A stretch of 64,000 bases of DNA, taken from Bufo bufo (lineage: Eukaryota > Chordata > Amphibia > Anura > Bufonidae). Shown piece after piece: positions 59,161 through 64,000 of the stretch. The stretch lies in contig NC_053395.1 of the NCBI RefSeq assembly GCF_905171765.1, positions 186,995,577 to 187,059,576 of the forward strand, given 5' to 3'. The first letter of the stretch is position 1; each line of letters opens with the position of its first letter. The notes beneath the pieces are model-generated. The model was not told where the DNA came from. It made no database searches and saw only the letters and a list, made by a program, of their open reading frames with translations. A program made the position numbers and the translations under genes.

Positions 59161-59997
59161 TTGAGACAGAGTACCTTAAAAGTCCAGGTATCAGCTATTT
59201 CAGATTTCCTAAATTTCCCATTAGCTAAACATAGATGGGTAAAGAGGTTTTTTAAAGCAGTTTCCAGATTAAGACCCACAATAAGACAAAATGCCCCAAC
59301 TTGGGACTTAACCTTAGTCTTAAACTCCCTTTGTGAACCTCTGTTTGAACCATTAGATGATATCTCATCAAAATATTTGACCATGAAAGCTGCCTTCCTA
59401 GTAGCCATTACCTCCGTCGGTAGGATAGGGGAAATTCAAGCTCTCTCTATGAAAGAACCTTATCTAAAGATTCTTGATGACAGAGTAATCTTAAAATTAG
59501 ACCCAGCCTTTTTATCAAAAGTAGTCTCCTCCTTCCATGAAGAACAGGAAATAATTCTTCAGTCCTTTTGTGCTTCTCCTAGAAATGCCAAAGAGGGGAG
59601 TTTCCATTGCTTGGATGTGCGGAGGACGATAGTTAAATATCTCCAGTCAAGAGAATCTTGGAGACAGGATTCAAATTTAGTCATTCAGCACGGAGGAAAA
59701 AATAAAGGCCAGAAAATTACTAAACAAAGATGGATCAAAGATACAATTCGAGAGGTATACTCTTTACAAAAAAAGAACTGTCCAATCTCCATTAAAGCCC
59801 ATTCTACCACGGCTATGGCAACATCGTGGGCAGAGAAAGCTAATGCCACGATAGATCAAATATGTAGAACAGCTACATGGACAAATTATAATACCTTTTG
59901 CATATATTATCGTTTGGACTTCCTCACCAATCAAAATTTTTGTCCAAGCACTAAGGTCCTTCAAGCAGTGCCCCCCCCCCCCCCCCTAAAAATTTAA
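59161..59997 (+). pseudogene. Outer DIRS ORF3: tyrosine recombinase with lost catalytic arginine
   Basis: The 278-codon frame aligns with the inner recombinase: SVGRIGEIQAL holds arginine I, AHSTTAMATSWA is the HxxR motif with the arginine replaced by threonine, and FCIYYRLDF holds the tyrosine. The N-terminal SAM-like domain is cut off upstream. Loss of Arg II predicts no strand-exchange activity. A C-run of about 16 bp near the 3' end marks further decay. Confidence 0.88.
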
Positions 59998-60250
59998 AGT
60001 GATTGGGTATTTCTTCCATGTGCTGTCATGGGGGACATCCTGGAAATCCGTAATTAGTCTTACCGGTAATTGTTTTTCCAGGAGTCCAACATGACAGCAC
60101 CAAGACCTGAAGGTCGAAACGTCGCTATGTATGCTGCCTAACTACTAAATAAAACACCATTGACTGAATTGGATGAGTGCTGTGGATTTCTCTATATTGC
60201 TCTATCCTGAGTATAGGTCATCAATATTAAAAAAGTGGACAACCCCTTTA

Positions 60251-60723
60251 GGCTACTTTCACACTAGCGTTTCTACTGGATCCGGCAGGGTTCAGCAAAA
60301 ACGCTTCAGTTACTGATAATACAACCATCTACATCAGTTATGAAAGGATCCGGTTGTATTATCTGTAACATAGCCAAGACGGATCCGTCATGAACTCCCC
60401 TGAAAGTCAATGGAGGACGGATCAGTTTTCTTTTGTGTTAGAGAAAACAGATCCGTCCCCATTGACTTGCATTGGGGGTCATGCCGGATCCGTCTTGCTC
60501 CACGTCCCAGGAGGGAAAGCAACTACAACATGTTGTGGTTTGCTCTCGGGTATGGGAACGCAACTAAACGGAACGGAATGCATTTGAGCATTCCGTTCTG
60601 TTCAGTTTAGTTTTGTCCCCACTGACAATGAATGGGGACAAAACGGAAGCGTTTTTTTCCGGTATTGAGACCCTATGACGGATCTCAATACCGGAAAACT
60701 AAAACGCTAGTGTGAAAGTAGCC
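60251..60723. mobile_element. TTA-flanked palindromic MITE (GGCTACTTTCACAC family)
   Basis: The ends GGCTACTTTCACACTAGCGT and ...ACGCTAGTGTGAAAGTAGCC are perfect inverted repeats over 20 bp, with TTA on both sides (60248-60250, 60724-60726). The interior has paired ACGGATCCGTC words and TTTTCCGGTATTGAGA / TCTCAATACCGGAAAA. This is the cleanest copy of the family. A fragment of a TTAA MITE end (60206-60248) abuts it. Confidence 0.93.
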
Positions 60724-60726
60724 TTA

Positions 60727-62728
<2,002 letters not shown>

Positions 62729-63225
62729 GGTTACTGCAGCTCTTCCCCTGGTTACTAGTGGCCATACCTGGTTACTGCAGCTCTTCCCCTGGTTACTAGT
62801 GGCCATACCTGGTTACTGCAGCTCTCCCCCTGGTTACTAGTGGCCATACCTGGTTACTGCAGCTCTCCCCCTGGTTACTAGTGGCCATACCTGGTTACTG
62901 CAGCTCTTCCCCTGGTTACTAGTGGCCATACCTGGTTACTGCAGCTCTTCCCCTGGTTACTAGTGGCCATACCTGGTTACTGCAGCTCTTCCCCTGGTTA
63001 CTAGTGGCCATACCTGGTTACTGCAGCTCTTCCCCTGGTTACTAGTGGCCATACCTGGTTACTGCAGCTCTTCCCCTGGTTACTAGTAGCCATACCTGGT
63101 TACTGCAGTTCTTCTTCTGGATACTAGTGGCAGTACCTGGTTACTGCAGCCATTATTAACCAGGATCGGCCACTAGTAACAAGGTTGTACCTGGTTACTA
63201 CAGCTCTTCTAGTTACTTGTGACGT
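62729..63225. repeat. 41-bp minisatellite, nine near-identical units plus decayed ones
   Basis: The unit starts GGTTACTGCAGCTCTTCCCC and continues TGGTTACTAGTGGCCATACCT (41 bp in all). Units begin at 62729, 62770, 62811 and so on to 63057, differing by one or two T/C changes. From 63098 the units diverge and change length. Each unit contains two related half-sites (GGTTACTGCAG and GGTTACTAGTG), so the array arose from an older internal repeat. Confidence 0.95.
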
Positions 63226-64000
63226 GCCTTGTTACTGCATCTCTGCTTCCATTCACTTTAATGTGAGCAGCGCTGCAGTAACCAGGCCCTGCCTGCTATC
63301 AGTTGATTGGCAGGGTGCCAGGAGAGGGACCCCCACTGATCAGATATTCATCACCTATCCTAAAGACAGTCCAGGAGAACCCCGTTTAGGCATGTGATGT
63401 CAGCGCTAGTGTACTGGAGGAACACAATCTGCCCACAGACGGCACAGTCTTGGGGAGGAGCAAGCTTATGTAAAATGGTCTCTTATATCCAAACAGAACT
63501 GTGAAGAACGCGGAAAAGTTAGTAAAATTCTACCCTGAATTACCTTACATGGCACCCTGTATACATTACAGCTGTACGCCCCAAACACAAAGGAGAGCAT
63601 TGAGCTCCTAACAAAGCCGCTCTTGTACACTACTGCAGACTTGTCATGAAATCTCATGATCACCCATGATGAGATAGAAAAAAAGATCAACACAAAATCA
63701 GACTTCATTGGAGAACCAGTTAGAGCAGCCGGTGAGCCATGGAAATTAAGTCCACTCTTACAATGAAATTAATGGACAAGAGGGGTGTACATTTTTGGCC
63801 GTTTTCTCCATGGATTTCACCCTTTGCAATGCATACGGTGAAACCTGCAAATATTATTTTTCGTCCCATGTGGATGCACCCCTAAGACTTTCTTTGTTTT
63901 TTTTTTTTGTTTTTTATGTTTGTAGCCCAAAAATTAAATACATACCCTGATTAATGTTAGGTAGTGTATCCCTGGATAACCACTTTAAAACCGCATCATA
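63226..64000. other. Intron/flank, partial TTAA-type MITE
   Basis: At 63290-63390 the words CAGTTGATTGGCAGGGTGCC, CACTGATCAGATATTCATCA and CCTATCCTAAAGACAG match one arm of the GATAGGTCATCAG MITE family. The minisatellite lies where the other arm would be. The rest, to the end of the window, shows nothing recognisable. Confidence 0.5.

Larger units (their letters stand above)
49900..60130 (+). mobile_element. Outer DIRS-type retrotransposon, decayed, split by a second DIRS
   Basis: The plus-strand order is gag-like ORF (50422-51830), then RT/RNase H (57756-58980), then tyrosine recombinase (59161-59997). The first and second are separated by the inverse DIRS at 51855-57754. Beyond the recombinase, 60020-60110 has a self-complementary block (TAATTAGTCTTACCGGTAATTG) that resembles a DIRS internal complementary region. 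Left and right termini were not resolved; the given borders are approximate. Confidence 0.8.

Noticed and set aside
60100..60180. GGTCGAAACGTCGC...AATAAAACA motif as a possible small RNA or gene end
   Set aside because: A similar word occurs at about 37495. It looks like a piece of an old interspersed repeat, and no terminator or folding evidence supports an RNA gene.
62729..63225. Regular repeat array that could be mistaken for a CRISPR
   Set aside because: The units are contiguous 41-bp tandem copies with no unique spacers, in vertebrate DNA.

Overview
The window is vertebrate nuclear DNA. It is best explained as intronic sequence of a large-genome anuran amphibian (frog or toad). That assignment is an inference from five spliceable coding exons separated by introns of 5 to 17 kb, an AT-rich background packed with Tc1/mariner, hAT, DIRS and palindromic MITE copies, and many fold-back repeats of a style common in frogs. 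There are no bacterial-type genes, operons or CRISPR arrays.

The only host gene I can support is the 5' coding part of DYNC1I2 (cytoplasmic dynein 1 intermediate chain 2) on the minus strand. Its exons lie at 61092-61209 (start codon), 44338-44452, 35628-35718, 24305-24364 and 19089-19204. All have AG/GT borders and compatible phases. Joined, they encode about 163 residues covering the N-terminal dynactin/NudE-binding helix, the serine-rich linker and the light-chain-binding segment. The WD40 part must lie beyond the low-coordinate edge, because I found no further exon in 1-19088.

Everything else is intron or 5' flank. From low to high coordinates: palindromic TWA- and TTAA-flanked MITEs and a Rex/L2-like LINE (1.7-5 kb); a MITE with an internal minisatellite (5.6-6.3 kb); a broken Tc1 (6.8-7.7 kb); a 1.46-kb non-autonomous hAT with a perfect 8-bp target duplication (11.5-13.0 kb); a cluster of MITEs (13.4-18.7 kb); three Tc1-type elements, two of them splitting one TA microsatellite (19.4-24.1 kb); a fold-back mariner (25.7-26.9 kb); a three-layer nest of palindromes (27.5-28.9 kb); another Tc1 (32-33.6 kb); further MITEs (30-48 kb); and a 10-kb DIRS complex (about 49.9-60.1 kb).

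The DIRS complex is the most interesting part. A decayed AT-rich DIRS element on the plus strand is interrupted by a GC-rich DIRS element on the minus strand at 51855-57754. The inner copy keeps long open ORF1 (gag-like), ORF2 (RT/RNase H, YLDD present) and ORF3 (tyrosine recombinase with R, HxxR and Y). Its inverted terminal repeats look identical over about 120 nt, and it has the expected internal complementary region. It may therefore be young and possibly autonomous. The outer copy has lost the RT active site and the second catalytic arginine of its recombinase.

A second theme is at least ten palindromic MITEs that differ internally but share ends of the form GG-n(4-6)-TTCACAC and 3-bp TTA/TAA duplications. 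A third is a separate set flanked by TTAA. Three low-repeat stretches (about 9.3-10.1, 15.8-16.3 and 40.1-40.6 kb) are candidates for conserved non-coding elements, which cannot be tested without comparison to other genomes.
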